Positions 9,197 through 18,570 of a DNA stretch of 20,873 nucleotides are shown here, one piece after another. The stretch is from an uncultured Clostridia bacterium (GTDB lineage Bacteria > Bacillota_A > Clostridia > TANB77 > CAG-508). The number at the start of each line of letters is the position of its first letter. Position 1 is the first letter of the stretch. The DNA lies in contig CANQLP010000024.1 in the NCBI GenBank assembly GCA_947624725.1, positions 1-20,873 of the forward strand, written 5' to 3'. Under the pieces are notes generated by a model. It was not told where the DNA came from and did not search any database. It saw only the letters and a program-made list of their open reading frames with translations. Made by a program: the position numbers and the translations under genes.

Positions 9197-9955
9197 CTAT
9201 ATTTTTATTTTAAGTCCGACAGGACAATGATCACTACCCATAATTTTATCATATATTAAACTATCTTCTACAGATTTTTCTAAATCTTTTGATACTATAA
9301 AATAATCAATTCTCCATCCAATATTTCTTTCTCTTGAATTTGCAAAATATGACCACCATGTGTAGCTTTCAGTTTTGTCAGGATATAAATACCTAAATGT
9401 ATCTGTAAATCCTGCATCTAAAAGCTTGGTCATCTTTTCCCTTTCTTCATCTGTAAACCCAGCGTTACCTCTATTTGATTTTGGATTTTTTAAATCTATT
9501 TCTTCATGTGCAACATTTAAGTCTCCACAAAGTATTACACCTTTCTTCTTACTCAAATTTATTAAATATTCTCTAAAATCATTTTCCCAAATTTGTCTAT
9601 ATCCTAGTCTTTCTAATTCTCTTTTTGAATTTGGAGTATAACAATTGACTAAATAAAATTTCTCAAATTCTAATGTTATAACTCTTCCTTCTTTATCATG
9701 CTCTTCTATTCCAATTCCATAGCTTACACTTTTAGGTTTTATTTTTGTAAATATGGCTGTTCCTGAATATCCCTTTTTTTCTGCACTATTAAAAAAGCTA
9801 TAATATCCTTCTGCAAAATTAACATCTAACTGTCCTTCTTGCATTTTGGTTTCTTGGATGCAAAATATATCTGCATCTGCCTCTTTAAAAAAATCTATAA
9901 ATCCTTTATTTATTGCAGCCCTCAATCCATTTACATTCCACGAAATTAATTTCAT
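9197..9955 (-). CDS. exoA: Exodeoxyribonuclease III / AP endonuclease (ExoA type)
   Basis: 252 residues, the usual length. Visible family motifs are [11 protein letters not shown] at the N-terminus, IFCIQETK with the metal-binding Glu, and [20 protein letters not shown], the RIDYFIVS motif and GSDHCPVGL with the catalytic Asp-His pair complete the set. The enzyme cleaves DNA at abasic sites and degrades 3' ends in base-excision repair in the cytoplasm. AAAGGAG lies about nine bases before the ATG. The frame is intact; the only relevant CGG is out of frame (GTC GGA). Confidence 0.95.
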   Translation of the reverse strand: MKLISWNVNGLRAAINKGFIDFFKEADADIFCIQETKMQEGQLDVNFAEGYYSFFNSAEKKGYSGTAIFTKIKPKSVSYGIGIEEHDKEGRVITLEFEKFYLVNCYTPNSKRELERLGYRQIWENDFREYLINLSKKKGVILCGDLNVAHEEIDLKNPKSNRGNAGFTDEEREKMTKLLDAGFTDTFRYLYPDKTESYTWWSYFANSRERNIGWRIDYFIVSKDLEKSVEDSLIYDKIMGSDHCPVGLKIKI

Positions 9956-9980
9956 ATGTAAAACTCCTTTTAATAAATTT

Positions 9981-10016
9981 AAAGGAGCAAGGAAAATAAA
10001 TCTTCTTTGCTCCTTT
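9981..10016 (-). terminator. Terminator after the 3D-domain gene
   Basis: AAAGGAGCAA (9981-9990) and TTGCTCCTTT (10007-10016) form a perfect 10-pair stem with a 16-base loop. On the minus strand it begins 12 bases after the TAG of the 3D gene, before exoA. Confidence 0.7.
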
Positions 10017-10028
10017 GTACAATATAAT

Positions 10029-11010
10029 CTAATTCATAACATATATATAACACTCTAAATTTTTTCTTCCAAATGTCATACACTCATTATAAGTATTCAT
10101 GAATATATCTATCTTACCATTTGTTATTGCTGAACCTCTATCTTCTACAACAAACCATCCTCCGATTTGGCTGACTTGCAAAATATGGAATGTAAACTAT
10201 TGTACCAAATGGATAAGCCTTTCCTGCTGCTACTGTATGCCAGCATCTTGCCATTGCACCAGAAGCTGTATGTCCATAACCTGGTGAATCAATGCTTTTT
10301 CCACATGTGCTTGCTGCATAAGCTGATGCATTTAACACTGTTTTTATAGGTTCTATTCCTTGTACTTTATTTTCCAAACTAGTTCCTGGAGCAGTAGGTA
10401 ATGTATTTTTAACTGTTTTCTTCTCTGTTCCCATAACTTGGTCAACTGCATTATTTACTATTTCTTCATTAATTAATTCTCTATCTATTTCAATATCATT
10501 TTGATATTTTACTTTATATGTACATTTCTTAAGTCCATTCTCACCTTGTCTAGTTACATATTTTGCACTAGATTCTTGTCCTTCTGGTGTAACTGTTTCG
10601 TATGGAATTTCCTCTTCTTGTGTAACCATTTTTTCTGTTACTGTTGTATAGGCACCTAATAATTTATCTAATATAACATCATTTTCCTCATCTACCATTG
10701 AAGCAACTGAATAGCTTTCCTGTGTAATTCCTGTAATGACTATCTTGGAAAAACTTTCTGTTATCTCTGAATCTAAATTTGGAACTACACTTTCTTCTGG
10801 TAAGACTACTATATGATTTTCTTCTAATATATCTGAAACTAAAGTTTTTGTCGTTAGTACATCAATCTCACAGTTATCCGCAAGAACAATCTTAATGTTT
10901 TTCATGTTAGTACTTGATGCTAAAACACAAGCACTTAATATAAATATAGTAAAAATAGTTATAACTGCAATTCTCATTACGGATAGTGAAGCTTTTTCAC
11001 TTTTCATCAT
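10029..11010 (-). CDS. Exported G5/3D-domain cell-wall protein, read through one CGGA site
   Basis: 326 residues after reading through CGGA. The N-terminal hydrophobic helix (about residues 12-35) is a signal or anchor. A DUF348-like repeat follows ([24 protein letters not shown]). A G5-like region comes next ([19 protein letters not shown]), and the C-terminus is a 3D domain. In the ordinary code the protein ends in [11 protein letters not shown]. With CGGA at 10164-10161 read as glycine it continues [23 protein letters not shown], which carries the aspartates that define the 3D fold. 3D domains resemble the MltA lytic transglycosylase core, and YabE/YocH-type proteins act on peptidoglycan. 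AAGGAGGG precedes the start. Own promoter at 11071-11043 and terminator at 9981-10016. Confidence 0.92.
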
Positions 11011-11042
11011 AAGAATTTGTCCCTCCTTGCTTCGATACCCAA

Positions 11043-11071
11043 ATTATACTATTAATTCATATAATTGTCAA
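11043..11071 (-). promoter_or_regulatory. Sigma-A promoter of the 3D-domain gene
   Basis: On the minus strand consensus TTGACA (11071-11066), 17 bases, consensus TATAAT (11048-11043), about 32 bases upstream of the start codon. Confidence 0.85.
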
Positions 11072-11206
11072 ATTTTTTTACTTTCCTTGTAAGTCTTACG
11101 CTTTACGGGAATAAAGCTTTTTGGGAATATTTAGTAAAAAAATTTTTTGCTTTATTTACTATTATTATATTCTCTAGCAAACTTTTTTATTACTACTTGT
11201 CTACAT

Positions 11207-11939
11207 TTAAACTATTTTTTCAAATTTATAAGTCTTTTCTAGTTTTTCATCAAAATATATTTTAGAAATTAATTTAAGCTCCTCTATCGACTCTAGTGGT
11301 ACACTAAAAGAAAATATTTTTTTGGGTTCACTCATTACAGCATATCTTATAGCATAAAGTGTTGCAGGTAATATTTGCAAAGCACTTTTATCTAACTTTG
11401 CACAATTTAAGCATTTAATACCATTATCCTTTACACTAAAATAAGTTAAATTTTCCTTTGTTTTACATGATGTACATTCTAAGATATTGGGTGTAAATCC
11501 GAATTATAGATAATAATCTAATTTTAAAGATACTAATTATTAAATCCTTGTTCATATCTGTTTCTGATATTGCATATATCGTATTTAAAACTAATTGTAA
11601 TATGCTATATGAACTATCATTTTCATTTGTTATATCTTGTATTATTTTTGATACATATGATGCATATTGAAGCTTATCTAAATCAATTCTTACATTATAG
11701 AAAACTTCAATTGGTTCACATGAATTCATATTATATGAATCTCCACTTCCCCTATATAACACATAATCTCCAAAGCATAAAAATTGTGTGCCCGCAAGCA
11801 TACTACTATTTGGTCTTCTTGCACCTTTTGCAGCACATGATATCTTGCCAAGATCTGGAGTAAGCATTGTGAGCATTTTATCATAATCTCCCATATTACT
11901 TTCTTTTAAAACTATTGCTTTGGTCTTTACTATTCCCAT
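11207..11939 (-). CDS. recO: DNA repair protein RecO, read through one CGGA site
   Basis: 243 residues after read-through, typical for RecO. It helps load RecA on single-stranded DNA in RecFOR recombination. The N-terminal OB fold begins KTKAIVLKESNMGDYDKMLTML and is followed by KISCAAKGARRPNS. In the ordinary code the frame ends shortly after SIIRIYTQYL. With CGGA at 11501-11498 as glycine it becomes IIGFTPNILECTSCKTKENL. A second cysteine pair follows about 20 residues on (CLNC), completing the four-cysteine zinc site that many RecO proteins carry. The gene follows era and yqzL, the order seen in Bacillus (era-yqzL-recO), and overlaps yqzL by 44 bases. Confidence 0.93.
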
Positions 11940-12063
11940 TTCTTTCCTCTAATAAATTTTCCTCTATGTTTTTTGTTTGTGTATATTCTAGAAAAGTATT
12001 TATATCTCCTGTTTTCTTAAAAACATTCCAAGCCATTTTACTTAGCAAAAAAACATCACTCAC
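11896..12063 (-). CDS. yqzL: YqzL-like small protein
   Basis: A short frame between era and recO. From GTG at 12063 it encodes 55 residues, or 46 from the ATG at 12036. The core MAWNVFKKTGDINTFLEY matches the YqzL family pattern (Trp-x-Val/Leu-Phe, Thr-Gly, then Tyr/Phe-Leu). YqzL sits in exactly this place in Bacillus. The frame runs 44 bases into recO, so translation is probably coupled. Function is unknown in any organism I can name. The start is uncertain: GTG has AGG about 15 bases upstream, and the ATG has no clear site. Confidence 0.65.
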   Translation of the reverse strand: MSDVFLLSKMAWNVFKKTGDINTFLEYTQTKNIEENLLEERNGNSKDQSNSFKRK

Positions 12064-12132
12064 TTTCAGTCTATTTTCCTATAGGTTTCTTTTCTTATTT
12101 TGTATTTTTTGCTTCCTTTTATACTATATTTT

Positions 12133-13041
12133 CTAGTTTTGAATTTTGAATTTTTTTACTATATTGTCTTCATCTTGCCAATTCTTATTTACTTTAACCC
12201 ATGTTTTTAAATTTATTTTTTCTCCTAAATTTTTTTCTAAATCTTCTCTTGCATATGTTCCTATTTGTTTTAATTTACTTCCATTTTTACCAATAATAAT
12301 TCCCTTATGTGATTCTCTTTCACAATAGATTGTAGCCTCTATATTAAATATTGGTTCATTTTCTCTAGTTTTTCCCTTTTTCAATTTTTGAACTTCTACA
12401 TATATTCCATGAGGAACTTCATCATCTAAAAGTTTTAATGCTTTTTCTCTAATTGTTTCTTCTACTATCATTCTTATTGTTTGATCTGTATATGTTTCTT
12501 CATCATAATATTTTGGTCCGTTATTTAAGCATTTTTCAATTTCTTTAAGTATAATTTCTTTTTCATTTCCATTCCTTGCTGAAATTGGAATTACTGCTTC
12601 AAACTTATACTCTTTAGAATATAAGTCTATTAAATGCAAAAGGTCTTCTTTTTTTATTAAATCAATTTTATTTATCAAGAGAATTGTTTTTTTATTAGCC
12701 TCTTTTATTTTCTCTAATATTAAACTATCTCCCTTTCCTATCTCCTTACTTGTGGCTTCAATCATAAACAGAATCAAATCAACATCTTTTGTAGATTCAA
12801 AAGCTGTTTGAACCATTATATCACTTAATTTTGTTTTTGGTTTATGAATACCGTGGGGTATCTAAAAAAATAATTTGTGAATTTGGTCTATTTACTATTC
12901 CCTTTATTTGTGTTCTAGTAGTTTGTGGTTTATTTGCAATAACTGCAATCTTTTCCCCAATTAATAGATTTAATAATGTTGATTTTCCGTACATTTGTCC
13001 TTCCGTATTATTGAAACAAACCCTGATTTAAAATTTTCCAT
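12133..13041 (-). CDS. era: GTPase Era, read through three CGGA/CGGT sites
   Basis: 301 residues. Era is an essential GTPase that binds the 3' end of 16S rRNA during small-subunit assembly. Read in the ordinary code, only the C-terminal 227 codons form a long frame. The N-terminus appears on reading CGGA at 13005-13002 (Gly13), CGGA at 12989-12986 (Gly18) and CGGT at 12853-12850 (Gly63) each as one glycine. This yields FVSIIGRTNVGKSTLLN (G1 loop), [12 protein letters not shown] (G2) and [16 protein letters not shown] (G3). Then follow NKID (G4), ISARNG (G5) and the KH domain with [13 protein letters not shown]. Three extra bases keep overall length divisible by three, so the first 12 codons and the long C-terminal frame agree in phase while the middle does not. 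Thr15 replaces the usual Pro of GRPNVGKS. Confidence 0.96.
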
Positions 13042-13104
13042 AAGTTACTTCCTTTTCTTAATTTTTAAGTTATTTTATCATGGCTTTTAATTTAAAGCAA
13101 GTTG

Positions 13105-13339
13105 CTACTTATTGCCTAACTTCTTAATTGCCTTTTTTATTTTTTCCTTTCTTACATTTGTATCCTGTTTGATTTTTTCTGTTTCCAAATGATATAGTTC
13201 TATCAGAGCCTTCATATCCTTTTTAGTAATATCCTTTTCAAGAATCTCTCCGATTATCATACTTTTTCTTCAAGCTTAATAGTCTTTCTTTTTCTTCATC
13301 TTGTTTTACAATTAACTGTTCTTTAAAATCGTTTTTCAT
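13105..13339 (-). CDS. Small charged helical protein, read through one CGGA site
   Basis: This gene is invisible under the ordinary code: ATG at 13339 gives 33 codons and stops soon after AAT CGG AGA. If CGGA at 13252-13249 is read as glycine, the frame continues for 47 more codons to TAG at 13107-13105. The product is 77 residues: MKNDFKEQLIVKQDEEKERL, then LSLKKKYDNGEILEKDITKK, then DMKALIELYHLETEKIKQDT and a Lys-rich tail. It is rich in Lys/Glu/Leu, probably two helices joined at the glycine turn, and has no membrane segment. It fits neatly between the bofA-like gene (27 bases upstream) and era (63 bases downstream), and a GGAAAGGA site lies about ten bases before the ATG. Family not recognised. 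Confidence 0.8.
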
Positions 13340-13366
13340 AATTAAAAGTCCTTTCCAAGCAAAGGG

Positions 13367-13615
13367 TTAAATTACATGTAATACAAACTGTAATATTGCA
13401 ATAATTATTACTCCTGGAACTCCGAAAAATCCAACAATAAGTGATGTAATCCAATTAAGAGTAAGTCCTGCTCCAAACATATTAAGTGCATAAATTACAA
13501 TTCCACCAACTAGAGCATTAATTAGAAATTTTATTATTATTTTCATAGGCATTGACAAGACTTTTAATATAACAAATAAAATTCCAATTCCTACAATATA
13601 CGGTATAATTGGCAT
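13367..13615 (-). CDS. BofA-like integral membrane protein
   Basis: 82 residues, almost wholly hydrophobic, with two or three membrane segments and the conserved LINALVGGIVIYALNMFG and NWITSLIVGFFGVPGVIII blocks. These match the pro-sigma-K processing inhibitor BofA family. In Bacillus BofA holds the SpoIVFB protease in check during sporulation, but many Clostridia carry BofA-like proteins whose role is not established. It starts two bases after the rng stop codon, and its AAGGAGGAG site is formed by the last codons of rng, so the two are translationally coupled. The frame is intact; its CGG is out of frame (TTC GGA). Confidence 0.8.
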   Translation of the reverse strand: MPIIPYIVGIGILFVILKVLSMPMKIIIKFLINALVGGIVIYALNMFGAGLTLNWITSLIVGFFGVPGVIIIAILQFVLHVI

Positions 13616-13616
13616 A

Positions 13617-14798
13617 TTAATCTCCTCCTTTCATGTGTTTTCTCGTCATTTCTAATAAGTTTAATTTAGAAAATCCTACAATCTGTGTTTTCGAGCGATC
13701 TTTTTTCAAGTTTTCCTCTAAGATTTCTAAGATTTCTTGTTTATGTTCTTCATTTTTCATATTAATATAATCAATTATTATTATTCCACCAATATCGCGA
13801 AGTCTTAATTGTTTTGCAATTTCTATACTAGCTTCCTTATTAACTTTAAAGACTGTTTGCTCTAAACTTATATTACCTATATACTTTCCAGAATTAACAT
13901 CAATTGCAGTGAGTGCCTCTGTCTTATCTATTGTTATATATCCTCCACATTTAAGCCATATTTTTCTTTGTTTGCTCTTTTCAATTTGCTCTTCTATATC
14001 ATATATCTTAAATATATTTTCATCTTCAAGCTCTACTTTTATATTTTCTTCCATTTCTAGAATAATCTTTTTTATCTCATCATAATCTTTTGAATCATTT
14101 ACCACTATCTTACTAACATCAGAATCAACTAAATCTACAAATAATTTTTCTATAAAAGTTTGTCCTTTATATAATAAAGTAGGCTTATTACTTTTATTAT
14201 TTTTCAATTGTTCCTGTATATCTTGCCAGATTTTTAACCCTTCTTCTAAATCCTTCTTTAATTGCTCTTTTGACTTATTTAAAGCTGCAGTCCTTATAAT
14301 TACCCCAAAATTCTCAGGTAAAATCTCATCTGCAATTTTATTTAATCTTTTCTTCTCTTCTTCTTTTTCGATTCTTTGAGAAATTGTCCTTATATCTGTA
14401 TCTGGCATCAAAACAAAAAATTTACTTGGAATACTTATATGTGTTGAAACCTTCGCACCTTTGATATTAGTTGAATCTCTCTTAACTTGGATTAAGATTT
14501 TATCTCCCATATGCACTATCTTTTTTATATTTTCATCACTTGGGATAGTTTTATTATTTTTTACAACATTTACTTTTGGAAGTATATCCTTTAAATGTAT
14601 AAAAGTATTTTTATCCTCTCCTATATCAACAAATGCTGACTGCATTCCTTGGAGAACATCTTTTACAATGCCTATATAAATTCTACCTTCATGCCTTTCT
14701 TTTCTATCATCTTCTTTATAGTTTTCTACAACAATTCCATTTTCAACGAGTACGATATCTTTATTGTTTCCTAAGCGTCTTATAAAAATCTCTTTCAT
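13617..14798 (-). CDS. rng: Ribonuclease E/G family protein, short form
   Basis: 393 residues. It opens like RNase G (IFIRRLGNNKDIVLVENGIV). An S1-like RNA-binding region follows (GRIYIGIVKDVLQGMQSAFVDIG), then the core with VIIRTAA and the catalytic metal region GGYITIDKTEALTAIDVNSGKY. The later DIGGIIIIDYINM holds the second metal-binding Asp. The enzyme makes endonucleolytic cuts in rRNA precursors and mRNA. The protein ends just after LNLLEMTRKHMKGGD. Longer family members continue with a Cys-pair zinc link and a small C-terminal domain, which are absent here. AAGGAGGA precedes the ATG by about 12 bases. The frame is intact and I found no CGG in it. Confidence 0.9.
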   Translation of the reverse strand: MKEIFIRRLGNNKDIVLVENGIVVENYKEDDRKERHEGRIYIGIVKDVLQGMQSAFVDIGEDKNTFIHLKDILPKVNVVKNNKTIPSDENIKKIVHMGDKILIQVKRDSTNIKGAKVSTHISIPSKFFVLMPDTDIRTISQRIEKEEEKKRLNKIADEILPENFGVIIRTAALNKSKEQLKKDLEEGLKIWQDIQEQLKNNKSNKPTLLYKGQTFIEKLFVDLVDSDVSKIVVNDSKDYDEIKKIILEMEENIKVELEDENIFKIYDIEEQIEKSKQRKIWLKCGGYITIDKTEALTAIDVNSGKYIGNISLEQTVFKVNKEASIEIAKQLRLRDIGGIIIIDYINMKNEEHKQEILEILEENLKKDRSKTQIVGFSKLNLLEMTRKHMKGGD

Positions 14799-14840
14799 CT
14801 TAAATTAATGTCCTCCTTCCTCTTAAGAATTTTTTCTTAT

Positions 14841-15395
14841 CTAATTAAATTCATTCATAGCCCTATCTATCCCATCTTCCACAATCATATTGATTGCTTT
14901 TGCTGCAGTATGTATTGCCTCATTAATTTTATTCTTTTCTTCAATTTGACTTAAAATAAATTCTGCCAAATCTTGTCCGTTCTTCAGGCTTTCCGAACTC
15001 CTATTTTTATTCTATAAAATTCTTTATTTCCAAGCTCTGAAACAATTGACTTCATTCCGTTATGAGTTCCAGCTCCTCCAGTTTTTCTAATTTTAATACT
15101 TCCTTCATCTACATCTATATCATCATGAACTATTATAATTTTATTATCTTCAATTTTAAAAAAATCTTTAAATTTTTTTACTGGAATTCCACTTAAATTC
15201 ATGTACATTTGAGGTTTTAAAAGAATTACCTTTTCATTTCCAATATTTCCTTGTCCATAAATTGCTTCAAATTTTGTTCTAGTCATATCAATATTATTCA
15301 TTTTTGAGACTTCATTTATAGTGTCAAATCCGTACATTATGTCTTGTATTTGAATATTTATTTTCTGGATTTCCAAGTCCTACAATCAAAAACAT
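14841..15395 (-). CDS. pth: Peptidyl-tRNA hydrolase, read through three CGGA sites
   Basis: 183 residues after read-through; the usual length is 180-200. Pth frees tRNA from prematurely released peptidyl-tRNA and is normally essential. Visible motifs are LIVGLGNPENKY (Asn9), NTRHNVGFDTI (catalytic His19), LLKPQMYMNLSG, VHDDIDV, and GGAGTHNGMKS with the binding Asn. The ordinary code breaks it at 15332-15329 (GTA CGGA TTT), 14995-14992 (GTT CGGA AAG) and 14979-14976 (GAA CGGA CAA). Read as glycine these give RHNVGFD and RIKIGVGKPEEGQDLAEFIL, exactly the family pattern. AGAGGTG precedes the ATG. It heads the operon with rng, bofA-like, era and recO, and is divergent from pflB. Confidence 0.95.
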
Positions 15396-15430
15396 TATAT
15401 TTCACCTCTAACTTCTCGTTTGCTATATAC

Positions 15431-15459
15431 ATTTTACATTTTTTTATTAATTTTTACAA
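15431..15459 (-). promoter_or_regulatory. Possible promoter of the pth operon
   Basis: On the minus strand TTGTAA (15459-15454), 17 bases, TAAAAT (15436-15431), about 35 bases before the pth start codon. Both boxes are weak, and the region is AT-rich enough for chance matches. Confidence 0.45.
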
Positions 15460-15477
15460 GTAGTTTCAGTAGAAATA

Positions 15478-15506
15478 TTGATATTTTTGGCAGTCTTGTA
15501 TATAAT
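15478..15506 (+). promoter_or_regulatory. Promoter of pflB-pflA
   Basis: TTGATA (15478-15483), 17 bases, consensus TATAAT (15501-15506). Transcription would begin near 15513, about 35 bases before the pflB ATG, and GGAGG at 15536-15540 serves as the ribosome binding site. Confidence 0.8.
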
Positions 15507-15547
15507 AATGCATGGAATAAAAATATTTAATATACGGAGGTAATTTT

Positions 15548-17785
15548 ATGGAATTTGATGCATGGAAAGGTTTTAAAAAAGGAAAATGGCAAAAAGAAAT
15601 AGATGTAAGAAGTTTTATACAAACTAACTATACTCCTTATGAGGGTGATTCTAGCTTTTTGGCAAAAGAAACCGATAAAACAAAAAAATTATGGGATGAA
15701 GTTTTAGAATTATATAAAAAGGAAAAAGAAGCTCCTGGTGGAGTTTTAGATATAGATACAAAAACTATCTCTACAATATCTGCACATGATGCTGGATATA
15801 TTGATAAAGACTTAGAAGAAATTGTAGGTCTTCAAACAGACGCTCCTCTTAAGAGAGCTATCATGCCATTTGGTGGTATTAGAATAGTTGAAAAATCTTG
15901 CGAAGCATATGGAAGAAAAATGGATCCAGAAACAGCAAAGATTTTCCATGGTATAAGAAAAACACATAATGATGGTGTATTTGATGTTTATACTCCTGAT
16001 GTAAGAGCTGCTCGTAGCTCTCACCTTTTAACTGGACTTCCAGATGGTTATGGTCGTGGAAGAATTATTGGAGATTATAGACGCGTTGCATTATATGGCG
16101 TAGATAGCTTAATAGAAGAAAGAAAACATTGTTTAGATTTACTTGATAAAGATGCATTTACAGAAGATTTAATCAGGGAAAGAGAAGAATTTGCAGAGCA
16201 AATAAGAGCCTTAGAAGCACTTAAAGTTATGGCATCAAAATATGGATTTGATATATCTAAGCCTGCAACAAATGCAAAAGAAGCTGTACAATGGCTATAC
16301 TTTGCTTACCTTGCTGCAATCAAAGATCAAAATGGCGCAGCAATGAGTATTGGTAGAACTGCTACCTTCCTTGATATTTATTTTGAAAGAGATTTAAAAA
16401 ATGGTACATTAAATGAAGCACAAGCACAAGAAATAATGGACCACTTTATTATGAAGCTTAGAATGGTTAGATTTTTAAGAACTCCAGAATACAATGAATT
16501 ATTCAGTGGAGATCCTGTCTGGGTAACTGAAAGTATTGGTGGTATGGGAATAGACGGAAGAACTTTAGTTACAAAGAATTCTTTTAGAGTTTTACACACA
16601 CTAGAAAACTTAGGTCCTGCACCTGAGCCAAATTTAACTGTACTTTGGTCTACAAGATTACCTAAAGGATTTAAAGATTACACAACAAAACTTTCTATAA
16701 AAACATCTTCTATCCAATATGAAAATGACGACCTTATGAGAAGATTCTGGGGAGATGATTATGGAATCGCTTGCTGTGTATCTGCAATGAGAATAGGTAA
16801 ACAAATGCAATTCTTCGGTGCTCGTGCAAACCTTGCTAAAACTTTACTTTATGCAATAAATGGTGGTCGTGATGAAAAATCTGGCAAACAAGTTACGCCT
16901 AAATTTGCCCCTATCACTTCTGAATATCTAGATTATGATGAAGTTATGGAAAAATTTAATGTAATGATGGACTATGTTGCAAAAATATATATTAAAGCAT
17001 TAAATGGTATTCATTATATGCATGATAAATACTCTTATGAAGCATATGAGATGGCTCTTCATGATAAAGACATTTTAAGAACAATGGCTTGTGGAATCGC
17101 TGGTCTTTCTGTTGTCTGTGATTCATTATCTGCTATAAAATATGCAAAAGTAAAAGTTATTCGTGATGAAACAGGACTTGCTGTTGACTATGAAATAGAG
17201 GGAGATTTCCCAAAATACGGAAATGATGATGATAGAGTTGACCAAATTGCAGTAGATGTTATTAAAACATTTATTGGAAAACTACAAAAACACTCAACCT
17301 ACAAAAATTCTAAACATACATTATCAGTATTAACTATTACTTCTAATGTTGTTTATGGTAAGGCTACAGGAAACACTCCTGACGGAAGAAAAGATGGTGA
17401 ACCTTTCGGTCCTGGAGCAAATCCACTTCACGGAAGAGATACAAATGGCGCACTTGCTGTTATGAATACGATTTCTAAACTACCTTATGAATTTGCAGAA
17501 GACGGTATTTCATATACCTTCTCTATCACTCCAAAGGCTCTTGGAAAAGATGAAGAATCTAGAATAAATAATTTAGTTCATATGCTAGATGGATTCTTTG
17601 CAAACGAAGGACATCATATAAATGTAAATGTTTTTGATAGAGCTTTACTTCTTGATGCTATGGAGCATCCTGAAAATTATCCACAGCTTACTATTCGTGT
17701 ATCTGGATATGCTGTTAACTTTGTAAAGCTTACTCGTGAGCAACAGTTGGATGTTATTAATCGTACAATCCACGAAAAAATTTAG
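15548..17785 (+). CDS. pflB: Formate C-acetyltransferase (pyruvate formate-lyase)
   Basis: 745 residues, full length. Glycyl-radical enzyme that converts pyruvate and CoA to acetyl-CoA and formate in anaerobic fermentation. The active-site pair is Cys409-Cys410 in GIACCVSAM. The radical-bearing glycine is Gly720 in RVSGYAVNF near the C-terminus. [17 protein letters not shown] and [22 protein letters not shown] are classic PFL stretches. The gene is followed 38 bases later by its activase. This long glycine-rich gene contains no in-frame CGG. Its seven CGG triplets are all out of frame (GAC GGA, TTC GGT, TAC GGA, CAC GGA and similar) and are read normally, which makes it the best internal control for the CGGN effect. 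Confidence 0.98.
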   Translation: MEFDAWKGFKKGKWQKEIDVRSFIQTNYTPYEGDSSFLAKETDKTKKLWDEVLELYKKEKEAPGGVLDIDTKTISTISAHDAGYIDKDLEEIVGLQTDAPLKRAIMPFGGIRIVEKSCEAYGRKMDPETAKIFHGIRKTHNDGVFDVYTPDVRAARSSHLLTGLPDGYGRGRIIGDYRRVALYGVDSLIEERKHCLDLLDKDAFTEDLIREREEFAEQIRALEALKVMASKYGFDISKPATNAKEAVQWLYFAYLAAIKDQNGAAMSIGRTATFLDIYFERDLKNGTLNEAQAQEIMDHFIMKLRMVRFLRTPEYNELFSGDPVWVTESIGGMGIDGRTLVTKNSFRVLHTLENLGPAPEPNLTVLWSTRLPKGFKDYTTKLSIKTSSIQYENDDLMRRFWGDDYGIACCVSAMRIGKQMQFFGARANLAKTLLYAINGGRDEKSGKQVTPKFAPITSEYLDYDEVMEKFNVMMDYVAKIYIKALNGIHYMHDKYSYEAYEMALHDKDILRTMACGIAGLSVVCDSLSAIKYAKVKVIRDETGLAVDYEIEGDFPKYGNDDDRVDQIAVDVIKTFIGKLQKHSTYKNSKHTLSVLTITSNVVYGKATGNTPDGRKDGEPFGPGANPLHGRDTNGALAVMNTISKLPYEFAEDGISYTFSITPKALGKDEESRINNLVHMLDGFFANEGHHINVNVFDRALLLDAMEHPENYPQLTIRVSGYAVNFVKLTREQQLDVINRTIHEKI

Positions 17786-17823
17786 ATAAATATTAAATAC
17801 AATTAATAAGAAAGTGATAAAAG

Positions 17824-18547
17824 ATGGAAAAAAATACACTATATGTTCATTCATTTGAAAGTTTTGGAACAGTTGATGGACCTGGCATTCGTTATGTCGT
17901 ATTTTTATCAGGCTGTATGCTTAAATGTAAATATTGTCAAAACAGAGATACTTGGGATATGCACTCAGGTCACATCATGAATGTAGAAGAAATTGCAAAT
18001 ACTATATTAAGATATGAAAATTATATTATGCCAGATGGTGGAGTTACGGTTTCTGGAGGAGAACCTCTCCTCCAAGCTGAGGGATTAATATCTCTATTTA
18101 AAATACTAAAAGAATACAATATCCATACTGCAATTGATACTTCTCGGAATGTTTAAATTAACTGATAATATAAAAGAATTAATAAACCTTACTGATTTAT
18201 TTTTACTTGATATAAAACACATAAATCCTGAAAAATCAAAAAGACTTGTTCGGTATTTCAAACGAACTTGAACTCGATTTTGCAAGATATTTAAATGAAA
18301 TAAATAAGCCTATGTGGATAAGGCAAGTATTAGTTCCCCGGAATAACCGATGATGAAAAAGATTTACTTGACTTAAAGAATTTTTTATCGACTTTAAGTA
18401 ATGTGGAAAAAATAGAGATTTTACCATATCATGACCTAGGTAAATTTAAGTGGGAAAATCTTGGAGTAGAATACCCTTTAGAAGGTATTAGGACTGCTAC
18501 TCGGAGAAGATGTAGATAGGGCAAAAAAAATATTAGGTTTATCCTAA
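17824..18547 (+). CDS. pflA: Pyruvate formate-lyase activating enzyme, read through four CGGA/CGGT sites
   Basis: Radical SAM enzyme that installs the glycyl radical on PflB. The iron-sulfur motif CMLKCKYC has Cys31, Cys35 and Cys38, and is preceded by FGTVDGPGIRYVVFLSG. GGVTVSGGEPLLQ binds SAM. The ordinary code stops it at codon 110. Four sites must be read as single glycines: 18145-18148 (TCT CGGA ATG), 18251-18254 (GTT CGGT ATT), 18339-18342 (CCC CGGA ATA) and 18502-18505 (ACT CGGA GAA). The result is IDTSGMFKL, RLVGISNELE, VLVPGITDDEKDL and RTATGEDVDRAKKILGLS, 239 residues in all, which is normal. All four lie in the C-terminal 60 percent of the gene. There is only a weak ribosome binding site (AAGAAAGTGAT), and the gene is probably expressed from the pflB transcript. 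Confidence 0.95.
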
Positions 18548-18570
18548 TTTTGTCTTATCTTTACTCTCAT

